Shown here: positions 26,835 to 35,297 of the stretch, in pieces
How the letters are laid out: each line of letters begins with the position of its first letter
Numbering within the stretch: position 1 is the first letter of the stretch
Source: Flavobacteriia bacterium
GTDB lineage: Bacteria; Bacteroidota; Bacteroidia; Flavobacteriales; Flavobacteriaceae
Reading direction: 5' to 3'
Length of the DNA: 48,866 nucleotides
NCBI GenBank assembly: GCA_010031465.1
Contig: RGZR01000001.1
Coordinates: forward strand, 1-48,866
Program-made: the position numbers and the translations under genes
Notes under the pieces: model-generated
What the model was told of the DNA's origin: nothing
What the model saw: only the letters and a program-made list of their open reading frames with translations
The model's database searches: none

Positions 26835-27377
26835 ATGAAAATTTATCAAAAGTATCTAAAAACCTTTGCGTTAACTGTATTCATTATCTCCCTATCATGT
26901 ACTAAAGAGGCACCAGAATTGGTTGATGAACAGGAACTCATCACCACTGTTCGCCTCTCTATAAAAGGCCCAAATAACAGCCTTCAAGAAGCGGAATGGA
27001 AAATGGACGCTCCAAATACAAGTACCATTCAATTGGCCCCTCAAACACAGTATGAAGTAACGATCTCTATTTGGGATGAAAGTGATCCCTCAGATCCAGA
27101 AAATATTACAAACGAAGTAAAATCGGAAGCTGATGAGCATCAGTTTTTTTATGAATTTGCAGGTGTAGAGATTGACTTTAATTCAGCAACTTCGGATGTA
27201 GTCGATTCACAAAACAACCCCCTTTATGTTGTTTCTGAATGGAATACTGGTGCACTGGGTGAAGGCTCAGTTCAAGTTTACTTGATTCATGATCCCACAA
27301 CTAAAACCAGTACCAATCGAGCAGGTTTTGGCGGTGCCACCGATGTGCAAGTTGCGTTTGATATTCGTATTGAATAA
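26835..27377 (+). CDS. Uncharacterised lipoprotein paired with a TonB receptor
   Basis: A 180-residue predicted lipoprotein (signal peptide with ISLSC, Cys22). After an acidic linker come a predicted beta-sandwich region with LITTVRLSIKGPN, the conserved-looking EADEHQFFYEFA segment near residue 110, and GGATDVQVAFDIRIE at the C-terminus. These resemble a Bacteroidota family found beside TonB-dependent receptors, sometimes considered part of metal uptake; no biochemical function is established to my knowledge. The ATG at 26835 is chosen over an upstream in-frame start at 26793 because it directly begins the signal peptide. The receptor starts 11 bases downstream. Confidence 0.7.
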   Translation: MKIYQKYLKTFALTVFIISLSCTKEAPELVDEQELITTVRLSIKGPNNSLQEAEWKMDAPNTSTIQLAPQTQYEVTISIWDESDPSDPENITNEVKSEADEHQFFYEFAGVEIDFNSATSDVVDSQNNPLYVVSEWNTGALGEGSVQVYLIHDPTTKTSTNRAGFGGATDVQVAFDIRIE

Positions 27378-27388
27378 TGTATAACTAG

Positions 27389-29800
27389 GTGTTTCGTGCT
27401 GAATGTATTTTTTGTTTTCTCATAAGCTTTTGGAGTGGTTTTTTAACCGCTCAAGAGTGCCCTTTTTATTTGCAAGGTAGAGTGATCGATTTGCATGACG
27501 GGACACCTATTTTTGGAGCCATACTTCGAATTGAAAACACAGGGCAATTTGCACAAACCGATGAAGATGGGGTTTATCTGCTCAAAAACGTTTGTTTGGA
27601 GGAATTGCGATTGATCATTTCTCATTCTGAGTGTCAAACTCTAGAACGCCGAATTCAACTTTCCGAGAATCAAAGTATAGATTTCGAATTAGAGCATCAT
27701 ATCAATACACTAGAGGAGATTGTTGTGTCCGAAAAACAAAAGGCAAATGTGAATCAGAGCGTAGCCGAGGCACGTTTAACCGCTACACAAATTGATCAAT
27801 ACAGCAGTCAAAGTTTAGCGACTGCCTTGGGGTCGCTTACAGGAGTTGCTACACTAAAAACAGGGAATGCTATAGCCAAACCAGTTATACATGGACTGTA
27901 TGGAAGTCGTGTAGGAATAGTAGCAGAAGGAATCCGACTGCAAGATCAAGAATGGGGAGCTGACCATGCGCCCACCATTGACCTTAACGCGTTTGAAAGC
28001 GTTCAAGTAGTAAAAGGGGCATCTGCACTTAAATACGGTGGGGATACCGCTGGAGGAGTTATCATTTTAAATTCCTTTACTCCTTTGCCACGGGATAGTC
28101 TATATGGCAAAACAAGACTGACAGGCTCAAGTAATGGACGTGGTGGGGCGGTATCTTCGCAATGGATATTGACGCGCGCTACGGGATTTTATTTTAGCGG
28201 GCAACTCACGGCAAAACGTTTTGGAGATTTATCCACACCTGAGTACATACTAACCAATACAGGGCTTAAAGAAGGAAACATAAATTTCAAAATTGGCCGA
28301 TCAAAAGTGATTAAAGGCTGGGAATTATTCTATTCGCGATTTCAAAATGAAACGGGGATTTTAAGAGCTGCACACATCGGAAATATCCAAGACCTATTGC
28401 GGGCACTGCAATCAGAGGTACCTTTGGTACAAGACCCTTTTTCTTATAGGATAGATGCCCCCAAACAGCAAGGAGTTCACCACTCTATTCAGGCCAAAGT
28501 ATACAATCAGTTTTCAGAGCACAGTAAATGGAAAATCGACTATAATTACCAGCAAAATCAACGTAAAGAATTTGATATACGACGCGGGGATCGAGCCGAT
28601 CTACCCGCGCTGGATTTACAGCTACAAACCCATAGTATTTTAGGAAGCATTCAAAAAAAAGTAGACTTTGATTGGGACTTTGAGTGGGGCATCAACGGAT
28701 ACCTTCAAGACAATTACTCTAATCCGGATACTGGAGTGAAACGATTAATTCCCGATTACCTCAAGTACCAATGGGGTAGTTTTTTAACAGGAAAATATGA
28801 GCCAAACAACTTAGGCTCTTTTGAATGGGGGCTTCGACTGGATCAAGTGAATTGGGATGTACAAAAATACTATACCCGTAAAGACTGGACGGACCGAGGG
28901 TACGACCAATTGTTTCCTTCTTTTGAAAAGGAATATTTGCCTACACAACTTCTAACACAACCCCAATTTCAGTTTATCACCCTTTCTGCTCATGCGGGAT
29001 TCTCAATTCAACTTGGCCCAGCGCTAAAAAGTACCGGGGCCTATATTTTGTCTCAGCGCTCACCCAATGCAGCAGAACTTTTTAGTGACGGACTCCATCA
29101 TTCTTTAGCCACAATAGAATACGGAAATTTAACTTTAGACAAAGAGACTTCACATAAAATTTTAGTCTCCGTATCTACCGAAAAAAATCCGTTTTCTTTT
29201 TCTCTTGAACCCTACCTGGCACGGATTCACAATTACATTTATATTGCACCCAAAGAGGTGCAACAAACCATACGTGGCGCTTTTCCAGTTTGGCAATACA
29301 ATGCAACCGAGGCCCTGTTGTGGGGATTTGATTTTCAAGGATCACTAGATCTCTCCCCTCGAGTTCAATTCAATTCAAAAACTTCATATGTTCGTATTAA
29401 TGATATAAGCCAATCTCAACCGGTAATTTCAATACCTCCCTTTCAGACAAATCAGAAGTTGTCTTACATTTTTCCAAAAAAGGAAGTGCGTATTGAAATT
29501 GAAAATCAATTTGTATCTTCCCAACGTTATTTTCCCGATTTTAATGTGGTTGTAAATACCTTAGAGGGAGATAAAATAGTGGGTCAGTTAGTGGATTTTA
29601 GCACCCCTCCCAAAGCCTATTCACTATACAACCTAAATATTTCCTTACCTTTGAAAGTAACCCCAAAATTATCTGGACAACTCCGCCTTATGATCCACAA
29701 TATAACCCAAACAGCCTACCGTGATTACCTCAACAGAATGCGTTTTTATGCAGACGAGATGGGAAGAAACGGTAGTATTCAACTGATTCTTAACCACTAA
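27389..29800 (+). CDS. TonB-dependent outer membrane receptor, ZnuD-like
   Basis: An 803-residue outer-membrane receptor. Signal peptide (about 1-21), a carboxypeptidase-like beta domain (about 27-105), a plug (about 115-225) with VIHGLYGSRVGIVAEGIRL, GADHAPTIDLNAFESVQVVKG and SALKYGGDTAGGVI, then a barrel to the C-terminus. The arrangement GL-x-G-x-RV followed by DHA in the plug is shared with ZnuD-type zinc receptors and relatives. Substrate is not proven; copper or another ligand is possible. The start is GTG at 27389; the preceding ATG at 27378 is out of frame and runs into a stop. With the two preceding genes it forms an uptake cassette. Confidence 0.85.
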   Translation: MFRAECIFCFLISFWSGFLTAQECPFYLQGRVIDLHDGTPIFGAILRIENTGQFAQTDEDGVYLLKNVCLEELRLIISHSECQTLERRIQLSENQSIDFELEHHINTLEEIVVSEKQKANVNQSVAEARLTATQIDQYSSQSLATALGSLTGVATLKTGNAIAKPVIHGLYGSRVGIVAEGIRLQDQEWGADHAPTIDLNAFESVQVVKGASALKYGGDTAGGVIILNSFTPLPRDSLYGKTRLTGSSNGRGGAVSSQWILTRATGFYFSGQLTAKRFGDLSTPEYILTNTGLKEGNINFKIGRSKVIKGWELFYSRFQNETGILRAAHIGNIQDLLRALQSEVPLVQDPFSYRIDAPKQQGVHHSIQAKVYNQFSEHSKWKIDYNYQQNQRKEFDIRRGDRADLPALDLQLQTHSILGSIQKKVDFDWDFEWGINGYLQDNYSNPDTGVKRLIPDYLKYQWGSFLTGKYEPNNLGSFEWGLRLDQVNWDVQKYYTRKDWTDRGYDQLFPSFEKEYLPTQLLTQPQFQFITLSAHAGFSIQLGPALKSTGAYILSQRSPNAAELFSDGLHHSLATIEYGNLTLDKETSHKILVSVSTEKNPFSFSLEPYLARIHNYIYIAPKEVQQTIRGAFPVWQYNATEALLWGFDFQGSLDLSPRVQFNSKTSYVRINDISQSQPVISIPPFQTNQKLSYIFPKKEVRIEIENQFVSSQRYFPDFNVVVNTLEGDKIVGQLVDFSTPPKAYSLYNLNISLPLKVTPKLSGQLRLMIHNITQTAYRDYLNRMRFYADEMGRNGSIQLILNH

Positions 29801-29812
29801 ACTTCCCTTTTT

Positions 29813-30498
29813 TTGAAGTATTTAATTCTTACACTTTTGTGTTGTGTAACATTATTGGATGCCTATTTAATTGGCTTCGATATCCCCTAATGGTCAGCTT
29901 TGGGCTGAAATATATATAGCCCTTTTATTTGCTGATTACTATTGCTTAACATCAAAGTATAAGCGAAAAACGATTTTTTTTGCCCTTTTGTTTTTGGGTT
30001 TGGGCGACCTTTTTCTGAACCTTGAAACCCCTTCGTATATGTTACAATGGGGAGTGTTTTTTTATTGGGTTATGCAGCTATTATTGCTCATAGATTTTAT
30101 TTGTTTTCCAAATCCCCTTCGGTATTCAATCAGAGAGCACAGTTTAGGCATTTTATTTTATGCTTCTTATTTCATCATTTTTATGAACCATGTATATGCA
30201 AGTTTGGGTAACATGAAATGGCACGGCTTGGTGTATGGAATTACTTTTTCTCTCTTTGGTAGTTTAACCCTTATGGAATTACTTAAACTTCCTAATATGG
30301 AAAATGGTTTGCTCTTTTTTGGTCTTTTGCTCTTTTCCGTTCGCGATGTATTATTAACCTACAATAAGCGCTATTTTGAAAACGACGTTTTTACTTATCC
30401 TATTCCCCTTTTTCATGTCATTGGATTTTATTTTATGTTAAGCTTTCATAAAAAAAGAAGAAATTGTATTTTCAATGGAAGCAAAAAACCCAATATGA
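29813..30498 (+). pseudogene. Integral membrane protein gene with two apparent +1 frameshifts
   Basis: Three reading frames join into one plausible 227-residue multi-spanning protein. Frame 1 begins at TTG 29813 and encodes a hydrophobic N-terminal helix until CCC-TAA at 29885-29890. Frame 2 (from 29889, open from 29871) encodes about six more hydrophobic helices with LGLGDLFLNLE, reminiscent of YhhN/TMEM86 proteins. After the A7 run at 30450-30456, frame 3 ends at TGA 30496-30498, overlapping the next ATG as ATGA. Removing one C and one A restores the full gene. Alternatives are a TTG start at 29871 fused in frame to the following gene (392 residues), sequencing errors, or programmed slippage. 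Family assignment is weak. Confidence 0.55.
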
Positions 30499-31049
30499 GA
30501 TTTATAGTAGTCCTGCTATACCTGCTGTTTATTCAGTTTACGTTGGCTCAAGAAGACACTGTAGAAGGTTTGTATGCTGATCCCTCTGTAGAAACTCAAT
30601 ATGCCTTTGTTCAAGAATTGCTCTATGTGGCAGGCTATGTACCTGAACAACTTGAAATTTATCAAACCCTTCCGAATTATGCTCATGTTTACAGGGTAAA
30701 GTTAGATTCATTAACAGGAGGTTTTATGTTTGTTCGTTGGGATAAAAACAAAAAAGAACATTTTTTAGACAACAAAAGGATCGATCCAGGATTGTATTAC
30801 AATCTCAATGTCGCTCGAGAATTGATGCGTTCTCAAGCCAAAAAAACATTTTTTACCTCAGAAGATATTGCCATACAAGCTTCAGATCAAAAGAAGATTA
30901 ATACCCAAGATATTCTAGAAATACGGGAAAGTTTTGAACTTAAAGAAGAAGAAAAAAGGATAGAAGCTCTAGAATTAAAAAAAAACCAAAAGCAAAAAGA
31001 ACAACTAAAGATAGAACGAAAATCGAAACGTAAAAAAATTAAATCGTAA
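30495..31049 (+). CDS. Secreted protein with basic coiled-coil C-terminus, unknown function
   Basis: A 184-residue protein with a clean signal peptide (MRFIVVLLYLLFIQFTLAQ, cleavage after about residue 18). The middle (about 20-130) contains YAFVQELLYVAGYVPEQ, VYRVKLDSLTGGFMFVRWD and GLYYNLNVARELMRS; I do not recognise the family. The last 50 residues are almost all Lys/Glu/Arg, predicted coiled coil, ending very basic. An internal signal peptide argues this is a separate gene although the frame is open from the upstream membrane gene. The 3' end overlaps the convergent Rieske gene by 11 bases. Confidence 0.6.
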   Translation: MRFIVVLLYLLFIQFTLAQEDTVEGLYADPSVETQYAFVQELLYVAGYVPEQLEIYQTLPNYAHVYRVKLDSLTGGFMFVRWDKNKKEHFLDNKRIDPGLYYNLNVARELMRSQAKKTFFTSEDIAIQASDQKKINTQDILEIRESFELKEEEKRIEALELKKNQKQKEQLKIERKSKRKKIKS

Positions 31050-31479
31050 TCGTTAACGTATCCCCTTCTAAAGTGGCAGTATAACAGGTCAACCCTCCAC
31101 TACAAGAATTTGAATAGGTGTTGTTGTGATGCCCACATTCAAATGATGAACCGTCGTAGCTCCAACGATCACGATTGCCTTGATGAGGACATTTGTTGTC
31201 AAAAACGCGGACTTCCTCTTTATTGATACGCAACAACAAAATATTTTTGGAGGTGTAATTTAACCACCCGCCCACTGTTTTTAATCCATTTAAATCTCCA
31301 TCATTCAGGTTAAGGACCAAAGGTTCTTTTGCAGAACTCCCATTGTTATTGTTGTTTAGAACGGGGTCCATAGATTCCATATCCTCAGTGCTGCACGCTT
31401 CGATTAGGGATATACCAAAACTTGCAAAAACCACGTTTTTACAAGCTGTTTTTAAAAAGTCTCTACGGTTGTTTTTCAT
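31039..31479 (-). CDS. Tat-type Rieske [2Fe-2S] lipoprotein
   Basis: A 146-residue protein with twin arginines (NRRDFLK) and a hydrophobic stretch ending in a lipobox IEAC (Cys29), so it is probably exported folded and lipidated. After an Asn/Ser-rich linker, the Rieske domain holds Cys97-x-His99 (CPHQG) and Cys115-x-x-His118 (CGHH), the four cluster ligands. It is a single-domain Rieske protein, not a bc1 or oxygenase subunit. Its partner is unknown; no cytochrome or oxidoreductase is adjacent. It is divergent from the TonB receptor at 31588. Confidence 0.88.
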   Translation of the reverse strand: MKNNRRDFLKTACKNVVFASFGISLIEACSTEDMESMDPVLNNNNNGSSAKEPLVLNLNDGDLNGLKTVGGWLNYTSKNILLLRINKEEVRVFDNKCPHQGNRDRWSYDGSSFECGHHNNTYSNSCSGGLTCYTATLEGDTLTITI

Positions 31480-31541
31480 TTTTGTTTAAAATTAAATAAA
31501 AATAATTAAACAAACAAATAGTTTACCTTGCCTCTTTACTT

Positions 31542-31549
31542 TATTTTTG
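31542..31549 (+). promoter_or_regulatory. -7 box of the second TonB receptor gene
   Basis: TATTTTTG matches TAnnTTTG, 38 bases upstream of the receptor ATG at 31588. The -33 region (around TAGTTT at 31519-31524) is a poor match. Confidence 0.4.
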
Positions 31550-31587
31550 TTGTCAATTGTGAGTACATAGTTTATAATAAAACAAGC

Positions 31588-33951
31588 ATGGTAAAAAATA
31601 TAGCGTTAGCATTGAGTCTTTTCTTCCTTTCTTATGTAACTGCCCAAGAAACAGGAACACTTACGGGACGCGTCCTTGATTTAAAATCACAACAACCCCT
31701 TGAAGGAGCTACACTTATTTTGGAAGGAACAACCCTTGGGGTTGTCACTAATGAACAAGGATATTTCAGTATTGAAAATATACCCGTTCAAACCTACAAT
31801 GTAGCGGTTAGTTTTTTAGGCTATGAATCGCAGACCTTGTACAATGTAATTGTAAAATCGGTGGGAAATATTCCGCTGCTCTTCCAGTTAGAGGAACTTA
31901 CAGAATCATTAGACGAGGTAGTGGTTACAAAAAGTCCATTTAAAACCACAACTGAAACACCGCTATCAACGCAAACTTTTTCGGCAGTAGAAATTGAAAC
32001 CTATCCAGGTGGGAATAATGACATAACTAAGGTAGTTCAAAGTATGCCGGGAATTTCTCCTTCTATCGGTGGGTTTCGAAATGATATCATTATTCGAGGA
32101 GGTGCGCCTAATGAAACGGTATATTACCTTGATGGGATTGAAATCCCTAACATAAATCACTTTAGTACGCAGGGTAGTGCAGGCGGCCCTGTAGGTATGA
32201 TTAATGTTTCTTTTGTTCGAGAGGTGACACTATCAAGTTCTGCCTTTGGAGCCGAATACGATAATCCCTTATCCGGTGTGCTCGCATTTGAACAACGAGA
32301 AGGAGACCCGAATGGTTTTGGAGGTAATTTTAGGTTTGGAGCTAGTGAAGCAGCATTAACTTTAGAAGGCCCCCTTTTTAATAGAAAAAGTGATGAACCT
32401 GCTAAAACCACCTTTTTATTTTCTGTTCGACGCAGTTATTTGCAATTCCTTTTTGAATTAATAGGCCTCCCCATTCGCCCAGATTATTGGGATTACCAAT
32501 GGAAAATCAAACACGAAATTGACGCGTATAATTCGTTAACTTTTATTGGGTTGGGGGCAATTGACGATTTTTCAGTAAAACCTCCTAAAGAATTTGATTT
32601 GGAGCAACAATCTGTTCTTGAGCAAGTCCCAATTATTAATCAACGCAGTACCACTGTTGGTCTTTCTTGGAAAAGGAACTACAAAAACGGAAACGGTTTT
32701 ATGACTACAGCTTTAAGTACAAACCGCCTGGACAACATCTTTTCGCGCTTTCAAGACAATGTAGCGCAAACCGGGGTAATTTTTGAAAACGACAGTTATG
32801 AATGGGAAACCAAACTGAGGTACCAAACCACTCATTATCTGAACGAATGGAAGTGGTCGGCAGGGCTTAATTTACAACAATCAGCGTATCAAAATAACAC
32901 CCGTTTTGTGTTTTACGATATCGCCTATGCTACAACGTTTGATTTTATCAAATACGGAATGTTTACCAAAGCATCACGAAGCTATTTTAATGATCGCTTA
33001 AACGTTTCCTTGGGCCTCCGTGCAGATGCAGATACCTTTACTACAGGATCTACACTAGTAGACAATCTTTCTCCACGCATGTCCTTTTCTTATGCACTAA
33101 CAGAAAATCAAGAGTGGAAATTTAATGCCAGTATGGGGCGTTATTTTAAAATCCCAACCTACACCATGTTAGGATTTCAAGATCAACAAGGAGATTTTAT
33201 TAATCAATCCGCTGAGTATACCCAAAGTAATCATTGGGTTGCGGGCTTAGAATATAACCTTACACCTTCCTCACGCTTTACCGTCGAGGGGTTTTTAAAA
33301 CGGTACAATCAGTATCCAATATCTTTAATTGATGGAGTGGCCTTGGCTAACAAAGGCGGCGGATTTGAGGTTTTAGGGAATGAAGCCATTACCTCTACAG
33401 GTAAAGGGAAAAGTTCTGGAGCAGAGCTTCTTTTTCAACAAAAATTAGCCCGTAATTTTTACGGCGTGTTTGCTTATACATACTTTTTTAGTGAATTTAC
33501 TGGGATTGATCAAAAGTTTCGCCCTTCGGTTTGGGACAGTCGGCATTTGATTTCTTTTTCAGGAGGCTATAAACTTAGAAGAAATTGGGAAATTAGTGCC
33601 CGCTGGAGATTTGCAGGTAAAAACCCCTATGTACCTGTAGACGTTGAACAAAGTGCGTTATCCTACCCCGAACTCATCTTAGACTATGATCGTTTAGGTG
33701 AGGTTAAGTTAGACGCTTTTAATTTGGCCGATATTCGCTTTGACAAAAAATGGAATTTTAAAAACTTGTCATTCAACCTTTATATAGAAGTTCAAAACTT
33801 TCTGGCTCAACCCAACCCAACACCCGAAGAATATGGATTGAGTAGAAATGAAGACGGAAGCATTAAAAAACCTCTTACCTTAACTCCTTTATCCACAACA
33901 GAAGGAAACAGAACCCCTTTGCCTTCTTTTGGATTTGTACTTTATTTTTAA
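31588..33951 (+). CDS. TonB-dependent receptor with carboxypeptidase-like domain
   Basis: A 787-residue outer-membrane receptor. Signal peptide (1-19, ending VTAQ), a carboxypeptidase regulatory-like domain (about 24-105, LTGRVLDLKSQQPLEGAT), a plug (about 115-235, VQSMPGISPSIGGFRNDIIIRGG, YLDGIEIPNINHFSTQG), and a barrel ending FGFVLYF with the aromatic C-terminus of outer-membrane proteins. No SusD partner follows, so it is not a SusCD glycan pair. Substrate unknown. The ATG at 31588 begins the signal peptide; the open frame continues 60 bases upstream. It ends 3 bases from the convergent rimM stop. Confidence 0.9.
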   Translation: MVKNIALALSLFFLSYVTAQETGTLTGRVLDLKSQQPLEGATLILEGTTLGVVTNEQGYFSIENIPVQTYNVAVSFLGYESQTLYNVIVKSVGNIPLLFQLEELTESLDEVVVTKSPFKTTTETPLSTQTFSAVEIETYPGGNNDITKVVQSMPGISPSIGGFRNDIIIRGGAPNETVYYLDGIEIPNINHFSTQGSAGGPVGMINVSFVREVTLSSSAFGAEYDNPLSGVLAFEQREGDPNGFGGNFRFGASEAALTLEGPLFNRKSDEPAKTTFLFSVRRSYLQFLFELIGLPIRPDYWDYQWKIKHEIDAYNSLTFIGLGAIDDFSVKPPKEFDLEQQSVLEQVPIINQRSTTVGLSWKRNYKNGNGFMTTALSTNRLDNIFSRFQDNVAQTGVIFENDSYEWETKLRYQTTHYLNEWKWSAGLNLQQSAYQNNTRFVFYDIAYATTFDFIKYGMFTKASRSYFNDRLNVSLGLRADADTFTTGSTLVDNLSPRMSFSYALTENQEWKFNASMGRYFKIPTYTMLGFQDQQGDFINQSAEYTQSNHWVAGLEYNLTPSSRFTVEGFLKRYNQYPISLIDGVALANKGGGFEVLGNEAITSTGKGKSSGAELLFQQKLARNFYGVFAYTYFFSEFTGIDQKFRPSVWDSRHLISFSGGYKLRRNWEISARWRFAGKNPYVPVDVEQSALSYPELILDYDRLGEVKLDAFNLADIRFDKKWNFKNLSFNLYIEVQNFLAQPNPTPEEYGLSRNEDGSIKKPLTLTPLSTTEGNRTPLPSFGFVLYF

Positions 33952-33954
33952 CGG

Positions 33955-34473
33955 TTAGAGTTCGAGAAGCCCCTCAGGCAATTGCATTACAATCTTTTTT
34001 AGGTCGCGGTGTATAGCCACGATAAAATCGTCGTGAATGGGTATTAATACTTCTTTTCTCTCTTCGGTTTGTACTTGAAATAGGGCTTGGGCGCCACTTT
34101 CAATCACCTGTTGAATTGCCCCCAGTAGTTTGCCGTCTTCCTCAATAGAAAATCCAACCACTTCATGATAGTAAAATTGAGTGCCTTTAAGCGGAGGCAA
34201 AAGAGACAAAGGCAAATAGAGGTCTTTTTTGAGTAAAGCCATTGCGGCTGCTTCATTGTCAACCGAATCAAATTGAATACGAAGTAATTCCGATTTATGT
34301 AGTTGGCATTTTTTTATAAAAAAAGGAACCAATCCTGTGGAAAGTTCCACGAAAATTGATTCCAATGTGATGTATTCTTCTGGGGTATCGCTATCCACTT
34401 TAGCTAGCATTTCCCCTTTAAAACTGAACTTCGCAACTAAAGTACCTACATAAAAACAATCTTCCTTTTTCAT
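33955..34473 (-). CDS. rimM: Ribosome maturation factor RimM
   Basis: Binds S19 and helps 16S rRNA 3' domain processing. The 172 residues show FYVGTLVAKFSFKGEMLAKVD at the N-terminus, typical of the RimM beta barrel, and the PRC-barrel-like half with YYHEVVGFSIEEDGKLLGAIQQVIES and LIPIHDDFIVAIHRDLKKIVMQLPEGLLEL, which closely matches the usual C-terminus. The start at 34473 (MKKEDCFYVG) is preferred over an upstream in-frame ATG inside rpsP. It follows rpsP by 16 bases, as in most bacteria. Confidence 0.95.
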   Translation of the reverse strand: MKKEDCFYVGTLVAKFSFKGEMLAKVDSDTPEEYITLESIFVELSTGLVPFFIKKCQLHKSELLRIQFDSVDNEAAAMALLKKDLYLPLSLLPPLKGTQFYYHEVVGFSIEEDGKLLGAIQQVIESGAQALFQVQTEERKEVLIPIHDDFIVAIHRDLKKIVMQLPEGLLEL

Positions 34474-34489
34474 TGGGAAAAAGAACGGT

Positions 34490-35245
34490 TTATCCCTCTT
34501 TTTCTTCTGAAGCGGCTTCTTCTGTATTTTCTTCAGTTGAATCTGTGGTTTCAGCAACTGGCTCTTCTACAGGGGCTTCAGTTTCAGCAACAGCTTCTTC
34601 TACAGGGGCTTCAGTTTCAGCAACAGCTTCTTCTACAGGGGCTTCAGTCTCAGCAACAGCATCTTCTGCAGGGGCTTCAGTTTCAGCTACCGTTTCTTCA
34701 ACGGCTACTTCTTCTGTAGTATTTTCAACTGCTTCAGCTACCGCTTCTTCAGTAGCTTGTTCTTCTGATGCATCGGCTTCAACGGCTTCGACTTCTGCAG
34801 CTGCTGCTTGAGCAAGGCGTTTCTCTCCGGCTGCTTTTTCGTCTTCTATACGTTTGGCATACGCTTCCGCTTTACCTTTAGAGATACCGTCTTTTTTCGC
34901 ATCAATTTTCGCTACTTTTTCTTCTAACCAAGCGGCTAATTTTTTATCCGCTTCTTCTTCTGTCAAAGCTCCTTTGCGAACACCTCCGTTAAGGTGGTGT
35001 TTAAGTAAGGCTCCGCGGTAAGATAGAAGTGTTCTTGCTGTATCGGTAGGCTGAGCTCCTTTTTCTAACCAAGAAACGGCACTATCGATATCGATTTCAA
35101 CTGTGGCGGGATTTGTGTTTGGATTGTAGATTCCTAGTTTTTCGAGATACCTACCGTCTCGTTTTGCGCGCGCATCGGCGGCGACAACCCAATAAAAAGG
35201 TTTTCCTTTTTTACCGTGTCGTTGAAGTCTAATTTTTACTGGCAT
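34490..35245 (-). CDS. rpsP: 30S ribosomal protein S16 with long acidic repeat tail
   Basis: S16 binds 16S rRNA in the 30S body. Residues 1 to about 85 form the core (VKIRLQRHGKKGKPFYWVV, GRYLEKLGIYNPN). The protein continues to 251 residues. About 90-150 is a helical Lys/Glu/Ala segment, then an Ala/Glu/Val acidic tail with four tandem copies of an 11-residue unit (AETEAPVEEAV and variants, 187-230). Many Bacteroidota S16 proteins are extended, but this tail is longer than the ones I know. The start MPVKIRL is conventional. A structured leader precedes the gene. Confidence 0.93.
   Translation of the reverse strand: MPVKIRLQRHGKKGKPFYWVVAADARAKRDGRYLEKLGIYNPNTNPATVEIDIDSAVSWLEKGAQPTDTARTLLSYRGALLKHHLNGGVRKGALTEEEADKKLAAWLEEKVAKIDAKKDGISKGKAEAYAKRIEDEKAAGEKRLAQAAAAEVEAVEADASEEQATEEAVAEAVENTTEEVAVEETVAETEAPAEDAVAETEAPVEEAVAETEAPVEEAVAETEAPVEEPVAETTDSTEENTEEAASEEKEG
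34556..34687 (-). repeat. Four tandem 33-bp repeats inside rpsP
   Basis: 132 bp equals 4 copies of a 33-bp unit encoding AETEAP(V/A)E(E/D)(A/P)V. The middle copies are nearly identical at DNA level, so copy number could change by slippage or recombination without breaking frame. Confidence 0.85.
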
Positions 35246-35250
35246 AACCT

Positions 35251-35288
35251 ATTAATTTGTGAGGATTCTCGATCCTCTGATTATTAAT
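35251..35288 (-). promoter_or_regulatory. Hairpin in the rpsP leader
   Basis: GAGGAT (35261-35266) pairs with ATCCTC (35272-35277) around TCTCG, and outside an internal loop ATTAAT (35251-35256) pairs with ATTAAT (35283-35288). The structure fills most of the predicted 45-base leader of the rpsP-rimM mRNA and ends 5 bases from the ATG, so it could control translation. No known motif is matched with certainty. Confidence 0.5.
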
Positions 35289-35297
35289 TCTGGGCTG

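Noticed and set aside
29871-31049. A single 392-residue membrane-secreted fusion protein
   Set aside because: An internal signal peptide at 30495 and an alternative ATGA overlap in another frame suggest two genes, although the fusion cannot be excluded without better sequence data.
31588-33951. SusC of a SusCD glycan-uptake pair
   Set aside because: No SusD lipoprotein lies next to it; the downstream gene is rimM on the other strand and the length is shorter than typical SusC.
34473-34811. Ser/Thr/Ala-rich open frame on the plus strand
   Set aside because: It is antisense to the repetitive tail of rpsP; the repeats create a long open frame without start signals or family resemblance.
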